A DNA stretch of 57,007 bases from the NCBI GenBank assembly GCA_945874105.1, contig CAMCFJ010000017.1, positions 1 through 57,007 on the forward strand, written 5' to 3'. This stretch comes from Candidatus Nitrotoga sp. CP45 (GTDB lineage Bacteria; Pseudomonadota; Gammaproteobacteria; Burkholderiales; Gallionellaceae). The notes below the pieces were generated by a model. It was given only the letters and a program-made list of their open reading frames with translations, was not told the DNA's origin and made no database searches. The stretch's first letter is position 1. The number at the start of each line of letters is the position of its first letter. Below, in pieces: positions 15,454 through 24,592 of the stretch. The translations under genes were made by a program, and so were the position numbers.

Positions 15454-16320
15454 ATGAATAAAATTACTAAAGCTGTATTTCCGGTAGCCGGACTGGGCAG
15501 CCGTTTCCTGCCTGCCACCAAGGCCAGTCCCAAGGAAATGATGCCAGTGGTCGACAAGCCGTTAATCCAGTATGCGGTGGAAGAGGCGGTGGCAGCTGGC
15601 ATTACTGACTTGGTGTTCATCACTGGTCGCAACAAACGCGCTATTGAGGACCATTTCGACACGGCTTATGAAATTGAAGCTGAACTTTTCGCGCGCGGCA
15701 AGAGCGAGTTGTTACGTGTAGTTCAGGAGGTGACTCCCAAGCATGTGAATTTCATCTACATCCGCCAGTCAGAAATGCTTGGGCTCGGTCATGCGGTCCT
15801 GTGCGCGCAACCGGTGGTGAACAACGAACCGTTTGCGGTAATTTTGGCCGATGACTTGATCGCCGGAGATGTATCCGTTATCAAGCAGATGGCAGACGTA
15901 TACCAGCGCTATCAATGTTCCGTGCTCGGCGTGGAGGATGTGCCTCGTTCACAGACGGGGAGCTATGGCATAGTCAGTAGTAGTAATCTGGAACAGAATC
16001 TCGAGCAGGTACATGCTATCGTTGAAAAGCCCAGCCCGTCAGATGCGCCTTCCACTTTGGCGGTGGTGGGGCGCTATGTGTTGACGCCGCGTATTTTTCA
16101 TCATCTGGCGCAGTTACAGGCGGGTGCGGGCGGCGAAATTCAGCTGACCGATGGGATTTCAGCGCTGATAAAGGAAGAGAAAGTGCTGGCGTACAGGTTT
16201 AATGGTACTCGTTACGATTGCGGCTCCAAGCTGGGCTATCTCAAGGCAACAGTAGCATTCGGCCTTAAGCATCCAGAACTGGGTGAAGACTTTGCCGCTT
16301 ATCTGGCAACGATCAAGTAA
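15454..16320 (+). CDS. galU: UTP-glucose-1-phosphate uridylyltransferase
   Basis: Makes UDP-glucose for LPS core, capsule and nucleotide-sugar synthesis. The 288 residues begin with the nucleotide-binding [20 protein letters not shown] (about 11-30) and contain the [16 protein letters not shown] and LADDLI blocks of GalU/GtaB. Length is typical. The stop overlaps the start of the next gene by one base, so the two are coupled. It may supply the glycan genes at 33765-37733. Confidence 0.95.
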   Translation: MNKITKAVFPVAGLGSRFLPATKASPKEMMPVVDKPLIQYAVEEAVAAGITDLVFITGRNKRAIEDHFDTAYEIEAELFARGKSELLRVVQEVTPKHVNFIYIRQSEMLGLGHAVLCAQPVVNNEPFAVILADDLIAGDVSVIKQMADVYQRYQCSVLGVEDVPRSQTGSYGIVSSSNLEQNLEQVHAIVEKPSPSDAPSTLAVVGRYVLTPRIFHHLAQLQAGAGGEIQLTDGISALIKEEKVLAYRFNGTRYDCGSKLGYLKATVAFGLKHPELGEDFAAYLATIK

Positions 16321-16868
16321 TGCTTTCTAATCAGCAGGCGAACGATGTCCTGAATCAAGCCGAGTTGATTATTTCAGCTGAAGAAGTGCAGGCTGCTGTA
16401 ACGAGTGTCGCGCGGGAAGTAAATGCGGTATTGGCTGACAAACATCCACTAGTGCTATCCGTGATGGGCGGTGCGGTGGTGTTTACCGGGCAGTTGCTGC
16501 CGTTGCTTACTTTTCCGCTCGATTTTGATTATGTGCATGTATCGCGTTATGGCAGTAACCAACAGGGCGGGACATTGCACTGGAAAGTCGAACCGCACGA
16601 CAATGTAATCGGCCGCGTGGTGTTGGTGGTGGACGACATTCTCGACGAAGGCGAGACGCTGGCCGCAGTTAAGCAGCGTGTGCTGGATTTAGGTGCCGCC
16701 AAGTTTTACAGTGCGGTGTTTGCGGATAAACGGATTGGAATGGTTAAGCCAATACGTGCTGATTTTGTCGGGGTAGAATTGCCTGATCGTTTTGTATTCG
16801 GCTTCGGCATGGATATACATGGCGCGTGGCGTAATCTACCTGCGATTTACGCAACGAGGGAAAAATAG
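16320..16868 (+). CDS. Hypoxanthine-guanine phosphoribosyltransferase
   Basis: Type I phosphoribosyltransferase of 182 residues with the PRPP-binding loop VVLVVDDILDEGET (about 100-113) and the flanking SVMGGAVVFTGQLLP motif. The family salvages hypoxanthine or guanine to IMP or GMP. The start overlaps the galU stop (TAATG). The next gene, a thioinosine phosphorylase, releases hypoxanthine, which this enzyme could reuse. That pathway link is an inference from proximity. The exact base preference cannot be read from the sequence. Confidence 0.9.
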   Translation: MLSNQQANDVLNQAELIISAEEVQAAVTSVAREVNAVLADKHPLVLSVMGGAVVFTGQLLPLLTFPLDFDYVHVSRYGSNQQGGTLHWKVEPHDNVIGRVVLVVDDILDEGETLAAVKQRVLDLGAAKFYSAVFADKRIGMVKPIRADFVGVELPDRFVFGFGMDIHGAWRNLPAIYATREK

Positions 16869-16897
16869 AAAAAAATATCATAAGGTATTACATTAAT

Positions 16898-16927
16898 TTT
16901 ACAGGTTAATTATTTATTTTGTATACT
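16898..16927 (+). promoter_or_regulatory. Predicted sigma70 promoter for the MTIP-def pair
   Basis: TTTACA (16898-16903), an 18-base AT-rich spacer and TATACT (16922-16927), in the 150-base gap before the phosphorylase gene. The leader would be about 85 bases and contains a CCGCAT/ATGCGG inverted repeat with a long loop (16944-16980). Confidence 0.5.
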
Positions 16928-17018
16928 ATATGTGAGCATTAAACCGCATTTTCTGAATTGCTTAATTTCCGGTGATGCGGGAATATCGATTAGTAGGTTT
17001 TAAAAAAGGTAATAGCAA

Positions 17019-17765
17019 ATGTTAGCGATTATTGGTGGCACGGGGCTGACGCAACTGACCAATTTAGTAATATCGCATCGACAGGTGATGCGCACGCCAT
17101 ATGGTGAGCCTTCCGGAGCGATTACCTTTGGTCACTTGCGCCAGCATGAGGTGATGTTTATTGCCCGTCATGGCTACGGTCATAAGATCCCACCGCATGA
17201 CGTGAATTATCGCGCCAATCTGTGGGCGTTGAAAGAACAGGGAGCGCAACGCATCATTTCTGTCGCGGCAGTTGGGGGGATCCGTGCTGACCTGTTGCCC
17301 GGTGTGATTGTGCTACCTGACCAGATTATTGATTATACCTATAGGCGCGAGTTCACCTACTTTGATGGGCGCGATTGCTCGGTAACGCATATTGATTTTA
17401 CCGAGCCTTATAGTCAGGAACTACGCCAACAAATTCTGGATGCTGGAAGATGTGCCGACACTCCTTGTCTGGATGGCGGAGTATATGCCGCCACACAGGG
17501 GCCGCGCCTGGATACAGCAGCGGAGATTAATCGCCTGGAGCGTGACGGTGCCGATATGGTGGGCATGACCGGTATGCCTGAAGCCGCCTTGGCCAAAGAG
17601 CTCGGCTTGAAGTACGCCGCCATCGCGGTGGTGGTGAATCATGCCGCCGGGCGCGGTAGCAGCCGCGATGGTGTGCATTTGGAAAACATCAGTGCAGTGG
17701 CGCAACCTGCCATGGCGCGTGTGCGCAATATCCTTGAATGCGTGGTGGATTCTGATGTCGATTAG
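17019..17765 (+). CDS. S-methyl-5'-thioinosine phosphorylase (MTAP family)
   Basis: Purine nucleoside phosphorylase family 2 enzyme of 248 residues. [29 protein letters not shown] and [19 protein letters not shown] are the phosphate- and substrate-binding blocks of MTAP and MTIP proteins. The purine site reads VVNHAAGRG rather than the Asp-containing TDYDCW of MTA phosphorylases. This fits preference for 6-oxopurines and hence methylthioinosine, the MTIP activity described in Pseudomonas. That specificity is inferred. AAAAAAGG precedes the ATG by about 9 bases. It overlaps def by 11 bases. Confidence 0.88.
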   Translation: MLAIIGGTGLTQLTNLVISHRQVMRTPYGEPSGAITFGHLRQHEVMFIARHGYGHKIPPHDVNYRANLWALKEQGAQRIISVAAVGGIRADLLPGVIVLPDQIIDYTYRREFTYFDGRDCSVTHIDFTEPYSQELRQQILDAGRCADTPCLDGGVYAATQGPRLDTAAEINRLERDGADMVGMTGMPEAALAKELGLKYAAIAVVVNHAAGRGSSRDGVHLENISAVAQPAMARVRNILECVVDSDVD

Positions 17766-18342
17766 GGAAGTATTGCGTATGGGCGATGCACGCCTGTTGC
17801 GTTGCGCGGAGGAAGTCATTGATTTCGATACGCCAGAACTGCACGCCTTGCTGGTCGACATGCGCGACACCATGCAGGCGCTGGACGGCGCGGGACTGGC
17901 AGCACCTCAGATAGGCGTGAATTTGCGTGTAGTGATCTTTGGTGTGCAGTTTAATTCACGCTATCCCGATGCCGAAATAGTGCCAGAAACAGTATTGATC
18001 AACCCCATTATCACGCCGCTAACAAAATCAGGTAATCCATTAAGCGTAGTAGATTCGCCTCTGGGATTGACATTGAATCCGGATAGTGTGGAAGGATGGG
18101 AAGGTTGCTTGAGTGTGCCGGGACTGCGCGGGCTGGTACCGCGTTTTCAATCCATCCATTACCAGGGGCGCGATGAATACGGCGTATTGATAGACCGCAC
18201 GGTAAACGGTTTTCATGCTCGCGTGGTGCAGCATGAGTGCGATCATCTGGACGGGATTCTTTATCCCATGCGTATCCGTGACCTAAGCCAGTTTGGCTTT
18301 ACCGATGTGCTGTATCCTGACCAACATCTGGTGGATGAGTAG
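17755..18342 (+). CDS. def: Peptide deformylase
   Basis: Metalloprotease that removes the formyl group from nascent proteins. The three family motifs are present: [18 protein letters not shown] (metal Cys) and HECDHLDG (two metal His and catalytic Glu). The start at 17755 gives [15 protein letters not shown] and 195 residues. It overlaps the end of the phosphorylase gene by 11 bases. It is not next to fmt, so it may be a second deformylase gene; the rest of the genome would be needed to tell. Confidence 0.94.
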   Translation: MSIREVLRMGDARLLRCAEEVIDFDTPELHALLVDMRDTMQALDGAGLAAPQIGVNLRVVIFGVQFNSRYPDAEIVPETVLINPIITPLTKSGNPLSVVDSPLGLTLNPDSVEGWEGCLSVPGLRGLVPRFQSIHYQGRDEYGVLIDRTVNGFHARVVQHECDHLDGILYPMRIRDLSQFGFTDVLYPDQHLVDE

Positions 18343-18414
18343 GGGAAATGCAAAATTGAACAGCATGGGTTTTGAGCTGTGCGAGGGCTTAGTACATTAA
18401 GAGTTTCAGATAGA

Positions 18415-19797
18415 TCAAGTCATCTTTGCTGGCTGCACCCAGCAGTCGAATTCTTCTTCCGTAACATAGCCCAGAGCTAATGCCGTCTGTTTTAGCGTGC
18501 CGCCATCCCGGTGTGCTTGCTTGGCGATTTCGGCGGCCCGATCGTAGCCGATATGCGGAGTTAAGGCGGTCACAAGCATTAGCGAGCGTTCCAGTAGTTC
18601 CGCAATACGCTCGTGGTTGGCTTGGATGCCGACCGCGCAATGTGTCTCGAAGCTTGCCATTCCGTCAGCAAGCAGGCGCACGCTTTGTTGGAAATTGTGA
18701 ATGATGAGCGGCTTGAAAACATTGAGTTCAAAATTTCCCGAAGCGCCACCTATATTGATTGCAACGTCATTGCCAAATACTTGGCAACACAGCATGGTGA
18801 GTGCTTCGCACTGTGTGGGATTAACCTTGCCTGGCATGATTGAGCTGCCCGGTTCATTCTCGGGAATGCTGATTTCCCCAAGGCCAGAACGCGGACCCGA
18901 AGCCAACCAGCGGATGTCGTTGGCGATTTTCATGAGAGCGGCAGCGAGTGTTTTGAGCATGCCATGTGCAGCCACTAGAGCGTCATGTGCGGCCAGAGCC
19001 GCAAACTTGTTGGCAGCACTTTTGAATGGCAAGCCGGTGTTGCGAGCCAGTTCCGCAGCAACTCGCTCCCCGAATTCGACGTGTGTGTTAAGTCCGGTAC
19101 CGACTGCAGTCCCCCCGGCTGCAAGTTCGCAAAGCGAGGGCAGGGTAGTCTTGATCATGGATTCTGCATAATCCAACTGCGCCACATAAGCGGAAAATTC
19201 CTGCCCAAGCGTTAGCGGAGTAGCATCTTGCAAGTGCGTGCGCCCAATCTTGACGATGTCGTTAAAATTGCGGGATTTCTCTTCCAATGTCGAGCGCAGT
19301 TTGCGTAGCGCAGGAAGCAGGGACTGAGTGACGCCGAGGCTGGCTGCGACGTGCATTGCAGTGGGGAAAATGTCATTTGATGATTGACCTAAATTAACAT
19401 CATCATTGGGATGTACCAGCCGGTCTTTGCCCCATTTTCCGCCAAGCAGTTCAGAGGCACGGTTAGCGAGCACCTCGTTCAGGTTCATATTGGTCTGAGT
19501 ACCCGAACCTGTCTGCCAAACAGAAAGTGGAAACTCTTGCGTATGCTGGCCAACCAGTATTTCGTCCGCCGCCCGCACAATGGCATCCGCCTTGGCCGTG
19601 CTTAACAAATTTAAATCGCGATTGACCAGCGCGCAAGCACGCTTGACCATGGCGAGTGCAAGGATGAGTTCCTCCGGCATGCGCTCGGATGAGATATGGA
19701 AGTGTTCAAGCGAACGTTGCGTTTGCGCGCCCCACAGCCGATCTGCTGCAACCTCTATGGGGCCGAATGTGTCGTGCTCTATTCTGGTTTGAGTCAT
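18415..19797 (-). CDS. fumC: Class II fumarate hydratase
   Basis: Iron-independent fumarase of the TCA cycle, 460 residues, tetrameric in the family. The signature [15 protein letters not shown] holds the catalytic serine loop, and [19 protein letters not shown] and [19 protein letters not shown] are active-site blocks. Length is standard. It lies 11 bases downstream of the methyltransferase gene on the same strand, with no obvious promoter of its own between them. It converges with def. Confidence 0.96.
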   Translation of the reverse strand: MTQTRIEHDTFGPIEVAADRLWGAQTQRSLEHFHISSERMPEELILALAMVKRACALVNRDLNLLSTAKADAIVRAADEILVGQHTQEFPLSVWQTGSGTQTNMNLNEVLANRASELLGGKWGKDRLVHPNDDVNLGQSSNDIFPTAMHVAASLGVTQSLLPALRKLRSTLEEKSRNFNDIVKIGRTHLQDATPLTLGQEFSAYVAQLDYAESMIKTTLPSLCELAAGGTAVGTGLNTHVEFGERVAAELARNTGLPFKSAANKFAALAAHDALVAAHGMLKTLAAALMKIANDIRWLASGPRSGLGEISIPENEPGSSIMPGKVNPTQCEALTMLCCQVFGNDVAINIGGASGNFELNVFKPLIIHNFQQSVRLLADGMASFETHCAVGIQANHERIAELLERSLMLVTALTPHIGYDRAAEIAKQAHRDGGTLKQTALALGYVTEEEFDCWVQPAKMT

Positions 19798-19808
19798 GCA
19801 ATATGCTT

Positions 19809-20594
19809 TTATTTGGTAACAATATAAGCCTGCTGAATGCCAAAGCCACCGCCAGAAAAGTCTTTCTCAATATCATAAAAAATGCGGTTGATCGGATTGA
19901 AGCCAGGGTAGGATGCCGGGTCTGTTACCAACTCTCTCAAAAATCTTGATCCCAGGTAATAAATTGATGAAAAATCATTTACCTTAAACGTCAAACCCTT
20001 TTGCGTGAGAAAGTCCTCTAATACAGCTTTTTTAAAGAATCGATTTGAGTCATGCTCGATCAGTGGAGCCATATCCTTAAGTTGCCTCATTGCATTGAGC
20101 AATGTAAATGGCTCCAAAAAAGGCTCGGAAAAAATCGCCTTGCCGCCTGGCTTAACAACCCGCAGACATTCATTGATAGCAATTTGTTGCTCTTCCCAAG
20201 TGGACATAAGGGTAACCACTCGTGTGGCATAAGCTACATCAAAAGTATCATCAGGAAATTGCAGGGAATTAATGTCACCTACTTCAAACTTAATAATATC
20301 GCCTACCCACTGAGCTTTTTTCAGCATATTGGCCTGTTTAATCATGTTTTCAGCAAAATCAACACCTGTAATCGAACCAACATCTTTGTGTCGTTCCAAT
20401 TGTTGGAATGCGGAATAGCCATTGGCACAACCTACATCAAGAACATGATCCCCACTTGAAATGTGCTCTCCTACGGCATCGATTTCAAGTTCAATCATGA
20501 AGTTATCGCTCCAAGATGCCAGATGTGAGCCTTTATGGGTTTTAGCCTGATTTTCCCAATAGTCTTTAGCAACATCCTTTTCAATCTTTTCCAC
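19809..20594 (-). CDS. Class I SAM-dependent methyltransferase, unknown substrate
   Basis: A 261-residue protein with the SAM motif [11 protein letters not shown] (about 51-61), an acidic residue after strand 2 (TGVDFAENM) and the post-motif [16 protein letters not shown]. This places it in the Methyltransf_11/UbiE-like group. The substrate is not recognisable. The GTG start at 20594 follows AAGGAG at a good distance. Its base composition is clearly more AT-rich than fumC or rluB, which suggests transfer. It lies head-to-head with the rmuC-hsd unit across a 335-base AT-rich gap, so it may belong to the same acquired block. Confidence 0.8.
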   Translation of the reverse strand: MEKIEKDVAKDYWENQAKTHKGSHLASWSDNFMIELEIDAVGEHISSGDHVLDVGCANGYSAFQQLERHKDVGSITGVDFAENMIKQANMLKKAQWVGDIIKFEVGDINSLQFPDDTFDVAYATRVVTLMSTWEEQQIAINECLRVVKPGGKAIFSEPFLEPFTLLNAMRQLKDMAPLIEHDSNRFFKKAVLEDFLTQKGLTFKVNDFSSIYYLGSRFLRELVTDPASYPGFNPINRIFYDIEKDFSGGGFGIQQAYIVTK

Positions 20595-20929
20595 TCTGTC
20601 TCCTTATAGGCTAAGTACTATTGCCTGTTTAATGATTTATGTTGCATTTCGCATAAGATTTATTTCTAGCAATACTTAATTGGCTTTACTTATACAAAGT
20701 GAGGTCAGTATTCTAAACAATTCAAAAATAATTGCCAAACAATGCGCTAACTAACTAAAATTGCATAGAATGGCTACTTTGTGATTCGTCATTTTTGAAA
20801 AATTCTTGTGGGTAGGGTGTGTAATATTCTGTGGATGCATTGAGCATTATCCCGAATGGCCATGATTGAAAAACTTCGCCCATCCGGTCATGGTATTTAA
20901 TACTCGTAAGGGTAAGGAAATCAATATTT
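20595..20929 (-). other. AT-rich divergent intergenic region
   Basis: A 335-base stretch with no convincing gene, separating the methyltransferase gene (-) from rmuC (+). It must hold promoters for both directions. A 70-codon minus-strand open frame (20755-20967) runs into the antisense of rmuC and matches nothing I know. No tRNA, direct repeat or integrase marks an insertion end here. Confidence 0.6.
20685..20714 (+). promoter_or_regulatory. Possible promoter for the rmuC-hsdM-hsdS operon
   Basis: TTTACT (20685-20690), an 18-base spacer and TATTCT (20709-20714). A start near 20721 would leave a leader of about 210 bases. The match is moderate and AT-rich sequence throws up chance matches. 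Confidence 0.3.
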
Positions 20930-22312
20930 ATGGATCTACTAATTGATAGCCTTGTTTCACTGTCCATTGGATTATTAGTCGGTGCAGGCGTTGTTTGGCT
21001 GATTCTGCGTGTCCGTATTTCTGCTGCCGAATTGCGGGCAAAAAGCGAACGCGATCAGCTTGATGTAGCGAGAGAGGACCGTGCGCAGTTGTCCGAACGT
21101 GCGGATCGTGTTCCTACACTTGTGGCTGATCTTGTAAAGGCAAATGATGAGATCAAGAATTTAATTGCGCAGGTATCCAGGCTTACTGCGAATCTGGATG
21201 CTGAGCACAAGCAGTCACAAGAAAAATTGCAATTATTGAATGACGCCCGCGAGCAGCTTTCGAATCAGTTCAAGTCCCTGGCCGGAGAAATTCTGGAAGA
21301 TAAAAGCAAGCGTTTTACCGATCAGAATAAAACGAACATTGGCGAGTTGCTTGGGCCATTGAAGACTCAAATTCATGAATTCAAAATCAAGATTGAAGAT
21401 ATTCATCTTGAGGATACAAAGCAACAAGCAACGCTAAAGGCCGAGCTAAATCAGTTGAAAGATTTAAACCGGCAGATTACCGAGGAGGCTCATGGTCTGG
21501 CAACAGCACTTAAGGGCCAATCCAAGATGCAGGGGAATTGGGGGGAAATGGTATTGGAAAATATCCTGGATCGTTCAGGATTGAGATCCGGTAAAGAGTA
21601 TCGTCGCGAAGTCAGCTTTAACACCGAGACGGGCAGAAGCCGCCCAGATGTAATTATTTATCTTCCGCAAGAGAAACATCTAGTCATCGATTCCAAGGTA
21701 TCCCTCAATGCCTATACCCGGTATGTTAATGCAGAAGGTGAAATTGATCGGCAAGTGGCGCTGAAAGAGCACGTTGCAGCAATATCCAGCCGAATTAAGG
21801 AGCTGTCAGATCGCAATTATTTCGAGCTGCCCGGCCTGAACTCCCCTGAGATGGTCTTCATGTTCATTCCCATTGAATCCGCTTTTGTGGAAGCGCTACG
21901 TGCAGATGAAACGTTATTTCAAAAAGCTATTGAACAGAATGTGCTGGTTGCGACGCCGACTACTTTGCTTACCAGCCTCAATATCGTGCGCCAACTCTGG
22001 AGATTTGAAGTGCAAAACGCTCATACCGTGGAACTCGCGAAACGTGCAGTCATGGTACACAAAAAGCTTTGCACCTTCATATCCTCAATGGAAGGAGTCG
22101 GCAATCAGCTCGATAAGGTCAAGGAGTCATATAAAATAGCAATGGATCAATTTACTCATGGAAGAGGTAATCTGATTCAGCAAGCCAACGATTTCAAAAG
22201 ACTTGGCGTTGCAGTGCAAGCGACATTCTCTGAGGATATGCTGGCCAAGGCAGAACTCGAATTAGAGCACCTGCCTGAATTACCCGCACACGAAAATGGT
22301 CCATTGGAATAA
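20930..22312 (+). CDS. rmuC: RmuC-family DNA recombination protein
   Basis: A 460-residue protein with an N-terminal membrane segment (about 7-27), a long coiled coil (about 35-195) and the RmuC domain from about 200 (MQGNWGEMVLENILDRSGL). Within that domain RPDVI (Asp240) and VIDSKVS (Asp254, Lys256) form a PD-(D/E)XK-like nuclease core, a feature of the family. E. coli RmuC limits DNA inversions at short repeats; the mechanism is not settled. The stop is two bases before hsdM, so here it is the first gene of a modification/defence operon, which is unusual. AAGGAAA precedes the ATG. A housekeeping RmuC merely lying upstream is the alternative. Confidence 0.92.
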   Translation: MDLLIDSLVSLSIGLLVGAGVVWLILRVRISAAELRAKSERDQLDVAREDRAQLSERADRVPTLVADLVKANDEIKNLIAQVSRLTANLDAEHKQSQEKLQLLNDAREQLSNQFKSLAGEILEDKSKRFTDQNKTNIGELLGPLKTQIHEFKIKIEDIHLEDTKQQATLKAELNQLKDLNRQITEEAHGLATALKGQSKMQGNWGEMVLENILDRSGLRSGKEYRREVSFNTETGRSRPDVIIYLPQEKHLVIDSKVSLNAYTRYVNAEGEIDRQVALKEHVAAISSRIKELSDRNYFELPGLNSPEMVFMFIPIESAFVEALRADETLFQKAIEQNVLVATPTTLLTSLNIVRQLWRFEVQNAHTVELAKRAVMVHKKLCTFISSMEGVGNQLDKVKESYKIAMDQFTHGRGNLIQQANDFKRLGVAVQATFSEDMLAKAELELEHLPELPAHENGPLE

Positions 22313-22314
22313 GC

Positions 22315-23838
22315 ATGATTGATAACCAAGTCAAAAGTGACATAGACCGACTCTGGCTGGATTTTGCTACGGGAGGAATATCCAACTCGCTCATAATCAT
22401 CGAACAGATTTCCTTTCTGATGTTTGCCCGCCTGCTGGATATAGAAGAATCACAACATGAGAGAAATGCTTCACGTACTGGCGAATCCCCATATCATATT
22501 TTTCGGGTCGATCAGCAAACACTGCGCTGGAAAAACTGGAGCCGGATGAGTGATGGTGAGGCCATGCTCAAGTTCGTGCGCGACGAGGTTTTTCCCCATT
22601 TACGCATTCTCGGCAGCAAAAAATTCACATTTGGCGAATACATGAAAAACGTTTCGCTCCAAATCTCAAAGGCCAGCCTGCTGGTCTCGGTGGTGGAGCA
22701 GATCGAAAAGTTGCCGCTGGGCAATAGTGACACCCAGGGTGATTTATATGAGTATTTGCTGAGCAAGCTCACCACGGCAGGAATACATGGCCAGTTTCGC
22801 ACGCCGCACCACATTATCAAGCTTATGGTGGAGCTTATAGACCCCAAGCCGTTTGAAACAATTGGTGACCCAGCTTGCGGCACGGCTGGTTTTCTGGTGG
22901 CAGTAATGGAATACCTGCGCAAGACTTTCCCTGCAACGGAGTTCGCCGAAACGCTCGAAGGTGGCAGCAAAAGCTGCTCTGGTGACCAGCTCGAACTTAA
23001 TCAGGGAAATATTCAGCACAGCATGTTCTACGGTTTTGATTTCGATGCCACCATGCTGCGTTTGGCTGCCATGAATTTGATGCTGCATGGGGTGAAAAAT
23101 CCGGATCTTCACTACATGGATACGCTTTCAAATGCATTTCCGGAAAAATTCCCGGCCATTGCTGACGGCGACAATGGCGGGCTGGATATCATCCTCTCCA
23201 ACCCGCCGTTTAAGGGCTCACTGGCAGAAGATGTGGATCCTTCTTTACTCAAAATTGCCCAAACCAGAAAGTCCGAGTTGCTTTTTATCGTCCTTATTCT
23301 GCGCATGCTCAAAAGTGGTGGCCGTTCCGCTACCATCGTCCCCGATGGGGTTCTGTTTGGCTCAAGTAAAGCCCATTTGGCCGTACGTGAGTATTTGCTT
23401 GATCATAATCAGTTGGAAGCGTTGATTTCGCTGCCATCCGGCGCATTTAGATCTTTTGCAGGACTTTCTACCGCCATTTTGTTGTTTACCAAAGGTGGAC
23501 GAACTCAGGATGTATTTTTTTACGACGTACAAGCCGACGGACTTTCAGAGCAAGAAAAGTGTCAAGAAATTGCCGACAATGATCTGTCCGACGTGTTGAT
23601 CCAATATCGTCGCTGGCGCAATGGCGAGAGTGATTTTTCTGATCGAACTGCAAATGCTTTCAAGGTATCCGCCGCAGACATTCGAGCCCATAATTTTGAG
23701 CTTTCAATAAACCGCTACAGGCAAACCAGGCATCAGGAAATGACGTGCGAGGAACCCAAGGTGATTCTGGCGCACATGCAAATGCTTGAGGCCGAGATTC
23801 AACGAGATATGGCTGAGTTGGAGGCATTGCTTCGATGA
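22315..23838 (+). CDS. hsdM: Type I restriction-modification system methylase subunit
   Basis: N6-adenine DNA methyltransferase subunit of 507 residues. It has an N-terminal helical HsdM_N region, QFRTPHHIIKLMV before the SAM motif DPACGTAGF (185-193), and the catalytic NPPF (296-299). The downstream VPDGVLFGSSKAHLAVREYL stretch is typical of HsdM. In type I systems two HsdM bind one HsdS to methylate a bipartite site. The start is two bases after rmuC and the stop overlaps hsdS by four (ATGA). No HsdR gene lies upstream, downstream or anywhere in the window. Confidence 0.95.
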   Translation: MIDNQVKSDIDRLWLDFATGGISNSLIIIEQISFLMFARLLDIEESQHERNASRTGESPYHIFRVDQQTLRWKNWSRMSDGEAMLKFVRDEVFPHLRILGSKKFTFGEYMKNVSLQISKASLLVSVVEQIEKLPLGNSDTQGDLYEYLLSKLTTAGIHGQFRTPHHIIKLMVELIDPKPFETIGDPACGTAGFLVAVMEYLRKTFPATEFAETLEGGSKSCSGDQLELNQGNIQHSMFYGFDFDATMLRLAAMNLMLHGVKNPDLHYMDTLSNAFPEKFPAIADGDNGGLDIILSNPPFKGSLAEDVDPSLLKIAQTRKSELLFIVLILRMLKSGGRSATIVPDGVLFGSSKAHLAVREYLLDHNQLEALISLPSGAFRSFAGLSTAILLFTKGGRTQDVFFYDVQADGLSEQEKCQEIADNDLSDVLIQYRRWRNGESDFSDRTANAFKVSAADIRAHNFELSINRYRQTRHQEMTCEEPKVILAHMQMLEAEIQRDMAELEALLR

Positions 23839-24572
23839 AGTTCGTCAGGCTGGGAGATGTGGCACGAATCGTTGGTGGAGGGTCGCTAGTCCGTTCAAAC
23901 TCTGCATGCTGGAATGGGTCGATTCCTTGGGTTACTGTGATGGATATTCGCGGCGCACGCATTAATGATCCGTTGGCAAGGATTACAGAATTTGGCCTGA
24001 AAGAGTCAGCATCCAATTTATTGCCGGTCGGAAGCATACTAGTGCCAGCGAGCATGACTTTCGAAAATGTTGTCATCAACGATGTGCCGGTTGCCATCAA
24101 TAAAGATTTAACGGCAATTATTGTAGAATCCCCTGCTATTGACAGGAATTACATTCAACTATTCTTGCTATCAAAGACAAACAATCTTGAGTTGTACGGC
24201 AAAGTGGGGATGAAAAATGGGGGGGATGCAACTGAAGTTCTGGCTGATATTGATATCCCGCTTCAGCCCCTGGAAGAGCAGCGGCGTATCGCCTTGATCC
24301 TCGACAAATCTGATGCTATCCGTAAAAAACGTCGTGCCACACTCAACCTGGCAGACAGCTTTTTGCATTCGATATTTTTGGATAAGTTTGGCGAACCGGT
24401 GATGAATCCGAAAGAATTGCCAGTTCCTCCAATTGCTGTTCAAAAACGTTATACACAAATTCATAATAAGATGATTTCCATTAAGGAAAAGCTTGCAAAT
24501 GAGCTGGTTCAATCAAATATTCTTTTCGACAGTCTTGCCGCATCTGTCTTTACATCGTCTGAGGCAGCCTGA
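23835..24572 (+). CDS. hsdS: Type I specificity subunit, short (one target-recognition domain)
   Basis: DNA-recognition subunit of 245 residues; full HsdS proteins are about 400-450. Residues 1-143 form one target-recognition domain (VRLGDVARIVGGG, IPWVTVMDIRG, MKNGGDATEVL). Residues 144-193 form the first conserved helical spacer (PLEEQRRIALILDKSDAIRK, FLDKFGEPVMNPK). Immediately after NPK the sequence continues with LPVPPIAVQKRY (195-206) and a second helix, which in full-length HsdS follows the second recognition domain. The second domain therefore looks cleanly missing at about 24413. Half-size HsdS proteins can pair to restore a symmetric site, so it may still work. Confidence 0.85.
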   Translation: MKFVRLGDVARIVGGGSLVRSNSACWNGSIPWVTVMDIRGARINDPLARITEFGLKESASNLLPVGSILVPASMTFENVVINDVPVAINKDLTAIIVESPAIDRNYIQLFLLSKTNNLELYGKVGMKNGGDATEVLADIDIPLQPLEEQRRIALILDKSDAIRKKRRATLNLADSFLHSIFLDKFGEPVMNPKELPVPPIAVQKRYTQIHNKMISIKEKLANELVQSNILFDSLAASVFTSSEAA

Positions 24573-24592
24573 GCAATGAGGATAAATAAAAT

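Noticed and set aside
20755-20967. A 70-codon minus-strand frame upstream of rmuC
   Set aside because: Its first codons are antisense to rmuC, it has no ribosome-binding site, and nothing in it is recognisable; AT-rich DNA opens such frames by chance.
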